The notes below the pieces were generated by a model that worked only from the letters and a program-made list of their open reading frames with translations, was not told the DNA's origin and did not search any database. Below, piece after piece: positions 9,232-17,862 of a stretch of 64,000 nucleotides of DNA. Source of the stretch: JAAYXE01 sp964391195 (GTDB lineage Bacteria > Chloroflexota > Anaerolineae > Anaerolineales > UBA4823); the NCBI GenBank assembly GCA_964391195.1, contig CAYMLG010000008.1:52324-116323 (forward strand). Reading direction: 5' to 3'. Every line of letters starts with the position of its first letter. Position 1 is the stretch's first letter. The translations under genes and the position numbers were made by a program.

Positions 9232-10293
9232 ATGTCCGCAAAAGAATTGGAAAAGCTGCTAACCCGCGCCTGGGAATACAGGCAGGGACTGCCCGAGGCG
9301 GGCGATGATCGTACAGCCCTGCGCCTGTTCAACGGCTTCTGGGAAGGCTGGCCGGATCTGGCCGTGGATCTGTACGGTGGCACCCTCGTCATTCATGGCT
9401 ATGCGCAAGACGCCGGACAAAACCAGCTCGCAGCACACACCGCTCTCGCCTATTATCGCTCCGCTCTCCCCGGCCGGGTGCGCTGTGCCCTCTTGAAAGA
9501 CCGCGGGGCACAGACCCAAATGCAGCGCCAGGGACTGCTGCTTGCCGGAGAACAGCCGGATAATCAAGTGCTCGAAGGCAACCTCTGGTACGCCCTCGAC
9601 CTGCGGTTGCACCAGGATGCTTCTCTCTATCTGGACACCCGAATGCTGCGCGGCTGGGCGAGCGAGCACATGGAAGGAAAGCGGGCGCTCAACCTGTTCG
9701 CCTATACCGGGAGCCTCGGCGCTGCCGCTCTGGCAGGCGGGGCCCGGCAGGTAATCCAGTCTGACCTCTCGTCCGAGTTCCTCTCTCTGGCCCAGCGGAC
9801 CTACCGGCTGAATGGCTGGCCGGTCCGCCGAGGAGAGTTCATTGTTGGCGATTTCTTTTCCGTCGTCGCCCGCCTCAAGCGCCAGGGAGAGCTGTTCGAC
9901 TGCGCATTCCTCGACCCGCCCATCTTCTCGGTGACGGAGAAGGGGCGGGTCGATCTCAACCAGGCGGCCGGCCGGCTGATCAACAAAGTTCGCCCGCTCA
10001 TCGGCGATGGCGGCCGGCTGGTGGCGGTGAACAACGCCGTGTACGTATCCGGCCGCGCTTATCTAGAGACACTCGAAAAGTTGAGCGCCAGCGGCTACAT
10101 CGAATTGGAAGAGATCCTCCCCGCTCCACCCGATTTCACCGGCTTCAACCAGGGGCCGCTCACACCCCTGCCCGCCGATCCCCAGCCGTTCAATTACTCC
10201 ACCAAGATCGCCGTCCTGCGTGTCCGGCGCAAGGACGGGCGCAGGGCAGTCGCTCCTCAAACACGGCCAGGAGAAAAATCGCTGCGGGAATAG
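9232..10293 (+). CDS. Class I SAM-dependent rRNA methyltransferase, RlmI/RlmK-like (COG1092)
   Basis: 353 residues, cytoplasmic. An N-terminal part with a PUA-like or substrate-binding role (WPDLAVDLYGGTLVIHGYA, ~36-55) is followed by a Rossmann methyltransferase domain from about residue 125. The SAM-binding loop is NLFAYTGSLGAAAL, the acidic end of strand 2 is IQSDLS, and the catalytic-type motif is FLDPPIFS. Relatives methylate cytosine C5 in 23S rRNA, but I cannot assign the site here. It stands alone between the repeat region and an orphan response regulator. Confidence 0.85.
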   Translation: MSAKELEKLLTRAWEYRQGLPEAGDDRTALRLFNGFWEGWPDLAVDLYGGTLVIHGYAQDAGQNQLAAHTALAYYRSALPGRVRCALLKDRGAQTQMQRQGLLLAGEQPDNQVLEGNLWYALDLRLHQDASLYLDTRMLRGWASEHMEGKRALNLFAYTGSLGAAALAGGARQVIQSDLSSEFLSLAQRTYRLNGWPVRRGEFIVGDFFSVVARLKRQGELFDCAFLDPPIFSVTEKGRVDLNQAAGRLINKVRPLIGDGGRLVAVNNAVYVSGRAYLETLEKLSASGYIELEEILPAPPDFTGFNQGPLTPLPADPQPFNYSTKIAVLRVRRKDGRRAVAPQTRPGEKSLRE

Positions 10294-10540
10294 AAATGAA
10301 AATGTAATGGTTTTTCCTGACAGGGTTTCCGCTTTCGCCTACAGACAAATTATGCCCCAGCCTGTATACTTAGAAGATAGACTTAGTAAGTAAAATTCTG
10401 GTAAAAAATGCTCTCATCTGCTTGTTTAAAACTTTGAGACATTTATCAACTCAATTTCGGTCCTATTAACGTAATCCGTCACCTACTAAGAACACGCAAC
10501 CCTGATTTCATCGAACCATTCTATTTTCAGGAGCACCGGG

Positions 10541-11173
10541 ATGCACACCATACAGGTCATGCTCGTAGATGACCACCCCATATTCCGTTCTGGAATCCGT
10601 TATTTCCTGGAACAAGAACCCGACATCAGAGTCCTGGCCGAGGCGGGGAATGGTATCGAAGCCCTCGAAGTCCTGGCCACCCATTACCCAGATGTCCTGC
10701 TGGTCGATCTGCGCATGCCGAAGATGAACGGTGTGGCGCTGATAAAGGAGATCCGTCTCAGGCAAATCCAGACTCGGGTCATCATCCTCAGCGGATACTA
10801 CCAGATGGAAGATATTCACGATCTATTCTCCGCCGGGATCCACGGCTACCTGCTCAAAGACGAACTGCCCGAGATGATTATCGAAGCCATTCGGGGCGTG
10901 GCTCACGGCCAGAGTGGTTGGGTGAGCCGCAAGATTGCTTCCGCCATTTCGGCCACCTTCCGCACCAAACCCAAGACGGCGCTGTCGCTCACGCGGCGGG
11001 AGGAACAGGTGCTGCGGGCTGTGACCGAAGGCAAAACCAACACTGAGATCGCCTATAACTTGAGCATCAGCGAGAAAACTGTCGAAAAACACCTGCAGGG
11101 GATCTTGAGCAAGCTCGGCGTAGAAAACCGGGTCGAAGCAGCCGTGTTCGCCATTCGCCAAAACATCCTGTGA
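10541..11173 (+). CDS. NarL/FixJ-type response regulator (orphan)
   Basis: 210 residues. The receiver domain covers ~1-120, with acidic pocket VDD (9-11), phospho-acceptor Asp56 in VDLRMP, switch Ser in ILSGYY and Lys in YLLKDE. The LuxR-type HTH covers ~145-205 (LTRREEQVLRAVTEGKTNTE). A CAGGAGC ribosome site lies 10 bases before the ATG. No sensor kinase lies next to it; the nearest is at 25950, which has its own regulator. A 247-base leader with TATACT near 10366 may hold the promoter. Confidence 0.92.
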   Translation: MHTIQVMLVDDHPIFRSGIRYFLEQEPDIRVLAEAGNGIEALEVLATHYPDVLLVDLRMPKMNGVALIKEIRLRQIQTRVIILSGYYQMEDIHDLFSAGIHGYLLKDELPEMIIEAIRGVAHGQSGWVSRKIASAISATFRTKPKTALSLTRREEQVLRAVTEGKTNTEIAYNLSISEKTVEKHLQGILSKLGVENRVEAAVFAIRQNIL

Positions 11174-11186
11174 TTCCCACAGGGAC

Positions 11187-11236
11187 AAATCCGGGGGTGG
11201 CGGAGAGGTCTGATCTCTCTCCCACCCCCGGATTTT
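11187..11236 (+). terminator. Rho-independent terminator after the orphan response regulator
   Basis: Stem AAATCCGGGGGTGG against CCACCCCCGGATTT with a 21-base loop, ending in TTTTATTT. It sits 13 bases after the stop codon. Confidence 0.88.
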
Positions 11237-11447
11237 ATTTAACCAAATATTCGACCACTTATCCGATAGACTATACCCTTCTTTGCAATCCAGGGTACAA
11301 TACCTTCCATGGGGGAACGATTTTGAGGGTCACTGTAACCGGAAAGAAGCAAGTACGTTAGTTACTACAGGAAGCTTGCGTTGGTGCTTCGCCAGTTTCT
11401 TCCCTGGCGGCTACTTACCGGTTTTGAGATAGGGTGGATTGATTGGA

Positions 11448-12902
11448 ATGAGGCCGAAGGCTGTTTTCTTCTATGCCCTCCTTGGTATCGTCTTTTTGCT
11501 AACACTGACTGCAATAGGGATCATCACCGGGCAGATGCTCCCCCGTTCTGATTCCCTTCAAGTTTTGAGGAGCCAATCCGAGGCCAGCCCCTCCTCCGGG
11601 ACGGCGGGCGAAGCATCTCATGCCATAGACGAGGAGGCGACCCCCTCGGCGACGAGCACCGCCGTTCCGCTGTACCTGGCCGATACGGGGCTGGATGTCG
11701 ACTGCACCTATACCTTTCTCTATTGGCGCGAACACCCCGAATCGTGGCTGGTGGACAACATCCTCGTTGGCGAAGCCGTGTACGATAAAGCGCAGATCCA
11801 GGCCTATTTTTCGGGTGAGAGCCAGGACCCCCAGGTGCTTCTCCACCAGCAGTTTTTCGCCGCCATCCTGAACACCATCAAAGGGGCGGATGCCAGGCAG
11901 GTGGAAACAATCCTGCAAGCCGCATCCACCTACATTTTCGCCCACCACCGGGACCGGGAGATCACCGCTGAGGAGGATCAGCAGGCCATCAAGCTGGCCC
12001 TGGCCCTCCAGGAGTACAACCTCGGCAACAGCGGCCCAGGGAGCTGCGCCGACCAGCCGGATAACCTGATCCTGGTGGCTGCCCCTACCGCGGGGGCGCC
12101 CACCGCTACCCAGTTGGTCACCAGCATCCTGGTCAACCTGGTCACGCCCACCCCTTCGGTCACCCCAATTCGGGTCACCGCCACCCGCCAGGCTCCGCAA
12201 TCTACGGCCGGGCCGACCGGAATCCCCCTTCAGCCAACGGACACGGCTCAGAACACCCCATCCCCGAGCGCCACCGCCTCTGGCACGAGCACGTTGTCTC
12301 CCGCGCCTCCCACCGCCTCCCAAACCCTGACCCCGGCCCCCAGTTCTTCACCCACCTCCACGACCAACCCCACGCCGCCAAACACCGCCACGATCCAGCC
12401 GACCAACGTTCCCAGCCCGACCAGCTCCGCCACCAGCCAGCCAACCGCGACGCCCCAGCCGACGAGCACCAGCACGAAACGACCGACGAATACCCCCCGG
12501 CCCAGCAATACGCCGCATCCAACAAAGACCTCGCCTCCCACCGACAGCCCGGAGCCCACCAACACCAGACGACCGACAAACACCCCTCGGCCGAGCAACA
12601 CGCCCCTTCCCACGAATACCCCGGTCCCACCCACGACCATTCCGCCAAGCAGTACGCCCTTGCCGCCCACCGATACGCCTCTCCCGCCCACCGATACCCC
12701 CATGCCCACCAGCACGCCCGAACCGCCCACTACAACGTCGGAGCCACCCACTTCAACACCAGAACCTCCCACGAGTACGCCGGAGCCGCCCACCAGCACC
12801 CCCGAACCACCCACCAGTACCCCCGAACCGCCCACAGCCACACCCATCATCATCATAATCATCACAGTGGTCGTGCCCATCTTACCGCCGATGCTGCCTT
12901 GA
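11448..12902 (+). CDS. Membrane-anchored or secreted protein with a Cys-bounded domain and long Thr/Pro-rich stalk
   Basis: 484 residues from the ATG at 11448; a TTG at 11439 is in frame but lies only 1 base after the GGGTGG ribosome site. A signal-anchor helix (VFFYALLGIVFLLTLTAIGIIT) opens the protein. Residues ~85-200 form one domain starting DVDCTYTFLYWREHPESW and ending GPGSC. It resembles the GYWKNHPEAW...GPGHC domain seen in other secreted bacterial proteins (resemblance by eye). After ~210 the chain is Thr/Pro/Ser-rich, ending in perfect seven-residue repeats (TPEPPTS) and a tail of six isoleucines plus PILPPMLP. Possibly an O-glycosylated surface stalk (inference). Confidence 0.7.
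   Translation: MRPKAVFFYALLGIVFLLTLTAIGIITGQMLPRSDSLQVLRSQSEASPSSGTAGEASHAIDEEATPSATSTAVPLYLADTGLDVDCTYTFLYWREHPESWLVDNILVGEAVYDKAQIQAYFSGESQDPQVLLHQQFFAAILNTIKGADARQVETILQAASTYIFAHHRDREITAEEDQQAIKLALALQEYNLGNSGPGSCADQPDNLILVAAPTAGAPTATQLVTSILVNLVTPTPSVTPIRVTATRQAPQSTAGPTGIPLQPTDTAQNTPSPSATASGTSTLSPAPPTASQTLTPAPSSSPTSTTNPTPPNTATIQPTNVPSPTSSATSQPTATPQPTSTSTKRPTNTPRPSNTPHPTKTSPPTDSPEPTNTRRPTNTPRPSNTPLPTNTPVPPTTIPPSSTPLPPTDTPLPPTDTPMPTSTPEPPTTTSEPPTSTPEPPTSTPEPPTSTPEPPTSTPEPPTATPIIIIIITVVVPILPPMLP
12715..12845 (+). repeat. 21-bp coding minisatellite (TPEPPTS units)
   Basis: About five near-identical 21-base units of the type ACGCCGGAGCCGCCCACCAG encode the heptad repeat at the end of the P/T-rich protein. 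Such arrays expand and contract easily by slippage, so stalk length may vary between strains (inference). Confidence 0.75.
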
Positions 12903-12923
12903 GAGGAGTGGCTAGCGTAAGAC

Positions 12924-12953
12924 ACGGGTCCTGGCAGCGCTGCCAGGACCCGT
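12924..12953. terminator. Bidirectional terminator, 30-bp perfect palindrome
   Basis: ACGGGTCCTGGCAGC followed directly by its exact reverse complement. It lies between the convergent P/T-rich gene (plus) and the transpeptidase/M23 gene (minus). TTATTATTTGATTT follows on the plus strand, so it can stop transcription from both sides. Confidence 0.88.
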
Positions 12954-12978
12954 TATTATTTGATTTAGCCGCTTGGCT

Positions 12979-15183
12979 TCAGTTCGGGATTGGGAGGACC
13001 TTGAGGGGGTTCAGGTAGCCGCCGGGCACGCGCACTTCGAAGTGCAGGTGTGGGCCGCCGGAGTTGCCGGTGTTGCCCGACAGGCCGATCAGATCACCGG
13101 CCTGCACTTTCGCCCCGCAGTGTTTGCTCACCTGGCTGAGATGGGCGTACAGGGTGATAAATCCGTTGCCGTGATCGATGACAATGGCGTTGCCGTAGCC
13201 AATCGCGCCCGACCAGCCGGCGAACACCACCTGGCCGGTGTCCGCAGCATAGACCGCGGTCCCTTGGGGGGCGGAGAGGTCGAGTCCGGGGTGCCCTTCG
13301 CGGAAATCTCCGCCGGACAAAGCCTGGTAGACGCTGGGCCAGACGAACTGGCCGGTCCCCACCGGGCCATCCTTGATCCCAGGGCAGCTCTGCCGGGCCA
13401 CTTCGGTGAAGTCGACTTTCCCCGGATCGTAGGGGATATCTGGGAGGGGGACCCCACCTTCCTCCGCGGGAGGCGGTTCCTGTTCGTCCGGGCTTGGCGC
13501 CGGGGTGGGCGTTGGTTCCAGCACAGCGGTGGGAGTTGGGCCAGGCGGCGAGTCTTCGGGCCTTTCCTCCGGGGCCGCCTGCGCTGGCTGGAGCAGGGCA
13601 GCCTGTGCGAGTTGGGCGAAAATGGGGGCAGCCACCTGCGAGCCTTCTCCGGAATGTTCAACCAGCACCGCGATCACCACACTGCGACCATCCGCCTCGG
13701 CGAAGCCGGTGAACCACGCGTGGGGGAGCCGGTCCCCACCGACCTGAGCTGTGCCGGTCTTCCCTCCCACGACCAACCCAGGGACCTGGGCCTTGCGGCC
13801 GCTGCCCTGCTCGACCACGGCAATCATCATCTCGCGGACCAGGCTGGCCGTCTCCGGTTTCATCACCCCCGGCACAACCTGCTCGACCAACGGCCCGGGC
13901 GAGACCTCCCCGGAAGGGTGGCGAATTTCTGCTACCAGGTGAGGGGTGGGCATATCACCCCGGTTGAGGACGGCCAACACCAGGCGGGCCATATCCAGCG
14001 GGGTGACCAGCAGTTCTCCCTGCCCAATGCCGGTTGCCGCGCGCAGCAGCCGGCTCTCATACAGGCGATCCACCTCGGCCGCCACCTGGGAGGATAGAGC
14101 CGGGAGCTCGACCGGAAAACGCTCCCGGTCCGGGGCGTGCAGGCCCAGGCGGGTGGCATACTCGATCAGCACCTCGGGCGGCAGTTCATCCGCAATGCGG
14201 GCGAAGGCTGCGTTGGCCGACTTGGCATAAGACAGTTCCAGGGAAAGTTGCGCCTCGCGGTGGTTCGGGTCGGGGATCACCCCACCCTCCACCTCGTAGA
14301 CGTAGTATGGGCCGTCCGGTCCCTGGCGCGGCTCGCCGAAATCGAAGACCCGCTCCGGAGCCAGGCGGCCGGAATCCAGGCCGGCGATCAGGGTGACGGT
14401 CTTCCAGGTGGACCCGGGGGTGTATAGGGCCTGTACCGCCCGGTTCAGGAAGGGTGCCGCGCAGGCAGCTTCGTCACACTCAGAGGTGAGCTCTTCTACG
14501 TAACCCGGCTCGAGGATACGGTTTGGATCGAAACGCGGCAGGCTGGCCATGGCCAGCACTGCCCCGGACTCTCCATCGAGGATGACCACCGTCCCCGAGT
14601 GGCCGGCGAGGGCCTCCTCGGCTGCCTGCTGCAGACCGCTGTCGAGGGTGAGCACCAGGTCGGACCCGGTGACCGGCTCTTTAACCATGCGGCTGATTTG
14701 GGCGTCCAGGCGGTTGAGGCCGAGCAGCGTCTCGTTATAGGTGTATTCCAGCCCGGCGATACCGGTGCGGAGCCCGGAGACATAACCGATCACCGGGGCG
14801 AGAGAAGGCTCGTTGTAGAAACGGGTGCGGTTCCCATCCTCTTCGATGCGGTCGAAAGCGAGCAGCCGGCCGGCCCGGTCGTAGATGCTCCCCCGGGTGA
14901 TCGTCCCGAGCAGGTCCACCGTGCGCTGGATCACCGGCTGGGGCAGGTCCTGCAAGCTGGTGAGGGCCGGGTCTGCGGAGATCAGCTTGATCGTTTCACC
15001 CGGGTCCTGCCGGACGCTCTTCAAGCCTCCGGCGTAACGCCCGGCAGCGACGACCGGGTCGAACAGCACCGGTGAGAGCAAATCGCCTCGCGCCATCTGC
15101 CAGTAGACCAGGCGCAGCGAGAGCAAAACCACCAGCAAGGTGAAGACGTTCCCCAGGGCCCACAGGCGCTTTTCGAACCTCAT
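12979..15183 (-). CDS. Penicillin-binding transpeptidase fused to an M23 (LytM) endopeptidase
   Basis: 734 residues. I start at 15183 (MRFEKRLWALGN) because this ATG overlaps the FtsW stop as ATGA; the longer open frame runs through the ftsW-like gene. N-terminal membrane helix ~12-30; transpeptidase domain ~140-530 with all three motifs intact: STWK near residue 257, SAN in SYAKSANAAFA and KTGT in GGKTGTAQVGG. Next is a Pro/Thr/Glu-rich linker (~545-590), then an M23 domain (~620-725) with the zinc ligands in HPGLDLSAP and GPHLHFEV plus the LYAHLS His. A D,D-transpeptidase that makes cross-links is thus joined to a metallo-endopeptidase that cuts them, outside the membrane. The N-terminal half is class B PBP (FtsI/PbpA type). 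Confidence 0.93.
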   Translation of the reverse strand: MRFEKRLWALGNVFTLLVVLLSLRLVYWQMARGDLLSPVLFDPVVAAGRYAGGLKSVRQDPGETIKLISADPALTSLQDLPQPVIQRTVDLLGTITRGSIYDRAGRLLAFDRIEEDGNRTRFYNEPSLAPVIGYVSGLRTGIAGLEYTYNETLLGLNRLDAQISRMVKEPVTGSDLVLTLDSGLQQAAEEALAGHSGTVVILDGESGAVLAMASLPRFDPNRILEPGYVEELTSECDEAACAAPFLNRAVQALYTPGSTWKTVTLIAGLDSGRLAPERVFDFGEPRQGPDGPYYVYEVEGGVIPDPNHREAQLSLELSYAKSANAAFARIADELPPEVLIEYATRLGLHAPDRERFPVELPALSSQVAAEVDRLYESRLLRAATGIGQGELLVTPLDMARLVLAVLNRGDMPTPHLVAEIRHPSGEVSPGPLVEQVVPGVMKPETASLVREMMIAVVEQGSGRKAQVPGLVVGGKTGTAQVGGDRLPHAWFTGFAEADGRSVVIAVLVEHSGEGSQVAAPIFAQLAQAALLQPAQAAPEERPEDSPPGPTPTAVLEPTPTPAPSPDEQEPPPAEEGGVPLPDIPYDPGKVDFTEVARQSCPGIKDGPVGTGQFVWPSVYQALSGGDFREGHPGLDLSAPQGTAVYAADTGQVVFAGWSGAIGYGNAIVIDHGNGFITLYAHLSQVSKHCGAKVQAGDLIGLSGNTGNSGGPHLHFEVRVPGGYLNPLKVLPIPN

Positions 15184-16589
15184 TCCGGCTGCCCCTCCAG
15201 GCGTTGGGCGATCGCCAGCACCAATCCGGTTTCGGCCAGGTTGACCAGCAGAGAGGTGCCGCCCAGACTGAGGAATGGGATGGTGATCCCGGTGAGAGGC
15301 AGCAGGTTGAGCGTGCCGCCGGCCATAATGAACACCTGGGTAAAAAAGTGAATGGCGATACCGGTCACCAGCAGGCGCTCGAACACCTGGGAGGCCGGCA
15401 GGAGGATCGCCACCCGGAGAATGCGCAGGAACAGCATGGCGAAAACGATCAGCACGGCGATACCGATCGCGGCCCCCATCTCTTCTATGATCGCCGCGTA
15501 GATAAAATCCGAATGGGCCAGGGGCACATACTCCGGCGAACCAAGGCCCAGGCCGGTGCCGCTCAGCCCGCCGGCTGTGATGGCGTAGATGGCCTGTTGG
15601 ATCTGGTAGCCGGGGCCTTCGGAGACGGTAATCCCCGCCGGCTGGCCGTCGATCAGGATGGGTTCCGTGCTCCACGGGTCTTGAAAAGCCAGGAAGCGGT
15701 AGCGGATAACGGTTGGGATCTCCCAGGTGAAGGCCAGCGCCAGCCCGGCGAGCAGGGCCAGCACCAGGCCGATGCTGGCGATGGTTGCGAACACCCGGGT
15801 ATCGAACCCGGCGTAAAGCATGCCAACGAACAGGCAGGCCATAATCAGCACCGCGCCGAAATCTGACATCGCCACCAGGGCCAGGATGGACAGGGCGACG
15901 AAGAGCGCCCCGGGGAGGAAATAGTGCAGGCCAGGCAGCCGCAGCCAGCCGAAGAGCGGGCGCGCCCGACCTTCGGCCCGGCGGCCTTCCCGGTCAATGA
16001 ACCAGGCGAGGAAGACGATCAGGGATACTTTGACGAACTCGGTGGTTTGAATGGCTGGCAAGGGGCCTAATTTCAGGGCCAGGCGAGCGCCGGTTTCGTC
16101 CACCACTCCGAACAGCGCGGTAGCAAACGGCAGCGCGAGCCCTACCAGGCTGATGGGTACCGCCCAGCGGCGCAGGGTCTCCACCAGCGGGGGGCGCTGG
16201 ACCAGGACCCATATCAGGGCCATCCCGGGGAGCAAGCCGCGCAGCAATTGCTGCCAGGCGCCGCCGGCCCCCTGCAGGCGGAAGATCATCACCAGGCCGG
16301 TGGAAAAGAGCAGGGCAACCAGGGGGACCATGATCTGCTCTCCACGCATCCGGCGGAAGGACAACAGCAGGTGCAGGAGGGAGAACAGCGCGCAGACGAA
16401 CAGGGGGGCAGGGAGGGCGCGCAGGGTGGCTTGCAGCGGGGCAGGGCCAGGCGATCCGCTGCCGGGGCTGCTGGCGCTCAGTTCCAGGCCGGCGGCCACC
16501 AGGGCGAAACCCATCACCGCCACGGCGAACACGATGGCCAGCAAGATGGCTTCAGAAAAACGGGGGGACAACCGGCCGGGCTTGAGCAT
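15180..16589 (-). CDS. FtsW/RodA/SpoVE-family lipid II polymerase (SEDS protein)
   Basis: 469 residues with about 10-12 membrane helices. SEDS proteins polymerise lipid II glycan strands and work with a class B PBP, which here is the very next gene with a 4-base overlap. Recognisable pieces are LGPLPAIQTTEFVKVSLIVFLAW in the middle, the loop with HSDFIYAAIIEEMG (catalytic-face region of the family), and the C-terminal signature GTLNLLPLTGITIPFLSLGG. I cannot tell a division (FtsW) from an elongation (RodA) role. Context resembles actinobacterial rodA-pbpA. Confidence 0.92.
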   Translation of the reverse strand: MLKPGRLSPRFSEAILLAIVFAVAVMGFALVAAGLELSASSPGSGSPGPAPLQATLRALPAPLFVCALFSLLHLLLSFRRMRGEQIMVPLVALLFSTGLVMIFRLQGAGGAWQQLLRGLLPGMALIWVLVQRPPLVETLRRWAVPISLVGLALPFATALFGVVDETGARLALKLGPLPAIQTTEFVKVSLIVFLAWFIDREGRRAEGRARPLFGWLRLPGLHYFLPGALFVALSILALVAMSDFGAVLIMACLFVGMLYAGFDTRVFATIASIGLVLALLAGLALAFTWEIPTVIRYRFLAFQDPWSTEPILIDGQPAGITVSEGPGYQIQQAIYAITAGGLSGTGLGLGSPEYVPLAHSDFIYAAIIEEMGAAIGIAVLIVFAMLFLRILRVAILLPASQVFERLLVTGIAIHFFTQVFIMAGGTLNLLPLTGITIPFLSLGGTSLLVNLAETGLVLAIAQRLEGQPE

Positions 16590-16603
16590 TGAAAGGATCC
16601 GGT

Positions 16604-17071
16604 TCAGGCCAGGAACTCGAAGCTGGTGCCGCCAATTTCAATCACCGCTGTGGGTCGGAGAGGCGCCGCCTGGTGGGGGCGGCAAGGCGCGCCATCGACG
16701 ACCGTCCCGTTGCGGCTGCCCAGATCCTCGATCCACCAGGTGAACCCATCCCACCGGATACGGGCGTGGCGGGCTGAGACGTATGGGTCCGGCAATACGA
16801 TATCGTTCTCCTCACTCGCGCCCAGGCGCGTTTCCGGCTGCAGGGTCATGACCGCACCCGGGTGGAATGGCGATGAGCCGGCCGTCTTGAGTACCTTCAA
16901 GCGCCCGTGGGTCGGGGCGGCGTTGGAGCGAGCAGGCGCCGGCCCGTTCACGCGCACCGACAGTTCCCGGCGCACGGCGATGAGCACCACGAACAGCGCC
17001 AGGTAGATCAGCCCGATGAAGACCCATTTGGCTGCAAATAGAAGCGTGTTCCAGTCGAGAAAATCGATCAT
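16604..17071 (-). CDS. Membrane-anchored FHA-domain protein (FhaB-like)
   Basis: 155 residues. One N-terminal helix (~10-32: LLFAAKWVFIGLIYLALFVVLIAV), then an FHA domain at ~75-155 with the phosphothreonine-binding residues in RLGASEENDIVL, SARHARI and DLGSRNGTVVDG. The layout (single helix, then FHA, next to rodA) matches actinobacterial FhaB/FipA, which binds phosphorylated cell-wall proteins (family knowledge). It overlaps the FhaA-like gene by 4 bases and lies 14 bases before the ftsW-like gene. Likely reads kinase signals from 19970-23502 (inference). Confidence 0.88.
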   Translation of the reverse strand: MIDFLDWNTLLFAAKWVFIGLIYLALFVVLIAVRRELSVRVNGPAPARSNAAPTHGRLKVLKTAGSSPFHPGAVMTLQPETRLGASEENDIVLPDPYVSARHARIRWDGFTWWIEDLGSRNGTVVDGAPCRPHQAAPLRPTAVIEIGGTSFEFLA

Positions 17072-17862
17072 CGGCAGTCTTGAACGAAATGGAGCAGGAC
17101 GGCCCCCGGAGTGTACGGGTCAGGCGCGGTGGGATGAAGGGAGGCGAGGATAATCTGATCCCCCTCCTGCAGCGCGATCCCCTCCGGTGGGACCCTACGG
17201 CGGTTGACGAAGGTGCCGTTCGTAGAGGACTTGCCCTCCGGCGTACCGTCGAACAGGCGGTAGTTGTCCCTCTCACAGCGCAAATAAGCGTGTCGGCCGC
17301 TTACCAGGCGCTTCTCCTGCACCAGCGGGTCCCGAAAAGAGATCTCGCAGTCTGGATCACGGCCGAGGACGAGGACTCCCGGATAGAGCCGCCAGCGCTG
17401 ACCGGTGGATTCCATCTCCAGGCAGGCGGGGAGGGCGTCCGGGCGGGGAGATCCGCTTTCCTCTGCCGGCGCAAAGCGGCATAGGATGCGGGCCTGGTGG
17501 TCCTGCAAACCGGCCGCGGGCCGGACTTCCAGCTCCAGGCTTCCGGCCAGGCTGTATTCTTTGCGCCCCTGGCGGCTGTTGGCGGTGGCCAGGTGTTCGA
17601 GCATCATCTCCAACCATTGTTCGACGATGCGCCCGAGCAGCGGGGCGTAATGGGCGTGGAAGTTCTCCTGCCCCAACTCGACCACGAACTGATTGGGGAC
17701 GATCTTGCGGAAATGGACGTCCTCCAGCAGGAACTTCCGGTCGAGCAAACAGTCGCACAGCGCTTCGCCCACCTCGGCCGGGCGCAGCGGGGTCTTAAGC
17801 CAGGGGAGGCGCGGCCCCACCAGCCTGCTCTTCCAGCCCATCTCGGCCTGCAGCTCGCTCAC
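17068..17862 (-). CDS. FhaA-like protein: DUF3662-type N-terminus plus FHA domain
   Basis: 264 residues, no membrane helix. The N-terminal ~130 residues (FLLEDVHFRKIVPNQFVVEL, then LEHLATANSRQGRKEY) resemble the DUF3662 domain of actinobacterial FhaA. A short linker leads to an FHA domain at ~155-264 with VLGRDPDCEISF, SGRHAYLRC and SSTNGTFVNRRRVPP. In Mycobacterium FhaA binds the phosphorylated pseudokinase of MurJ and controls peptidoglycan precursor export (established there, inference here). Four-base overlaps on both sides place it firmly inside the operon. Confidence 0.82.
   Translation of the reverse strand: MSELQAEMGWKSRLVGPRLPWLKTPLRPAEVGEALCDCLLDRKFLLEDVHFRKIVPNQFVVELGQENFHAHYAPLLGRIVEQWLEMMLEHLATANSRQGRKEYSLAGSLELEVRPAAGLQDHQARILCRFAPAEESGSPRPDALPACLEMESTGQRWRLYPGVLVLGRDPDCEISFRDPLVQEKRLVSGRHAYLRCERDNYRLFDGTPEGKSSTNGTFVNRRRVPPEGIALQEGDQIILASLHPTAPDPYTPGAVLLHFVQDCR

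Noticed and set aside
11240..11447. Possible c-di-GMP riboswitch before the P/T-rich gene
   Set aside because: The leader can pair (CGCCAG/CTGGCG, AACCGG/CCGGTT) but lacks the GEMM core sequences.
12248..12925. Gly/Val-rich minus-strand frame over the P/T-rich gene
   Set aside because: It is the complement of the Thr/Pro minisatellite; the repeat pattern alone creates it.
15184..15675. A longer N-terminus for the transpeptidase/M23 protein
   Set aside because: The extra 164 codons overlap the ftsW-like gene in another frame and are Arg/His/Pro-rich. The ATGA junction at 15180-15183 marks the true start.
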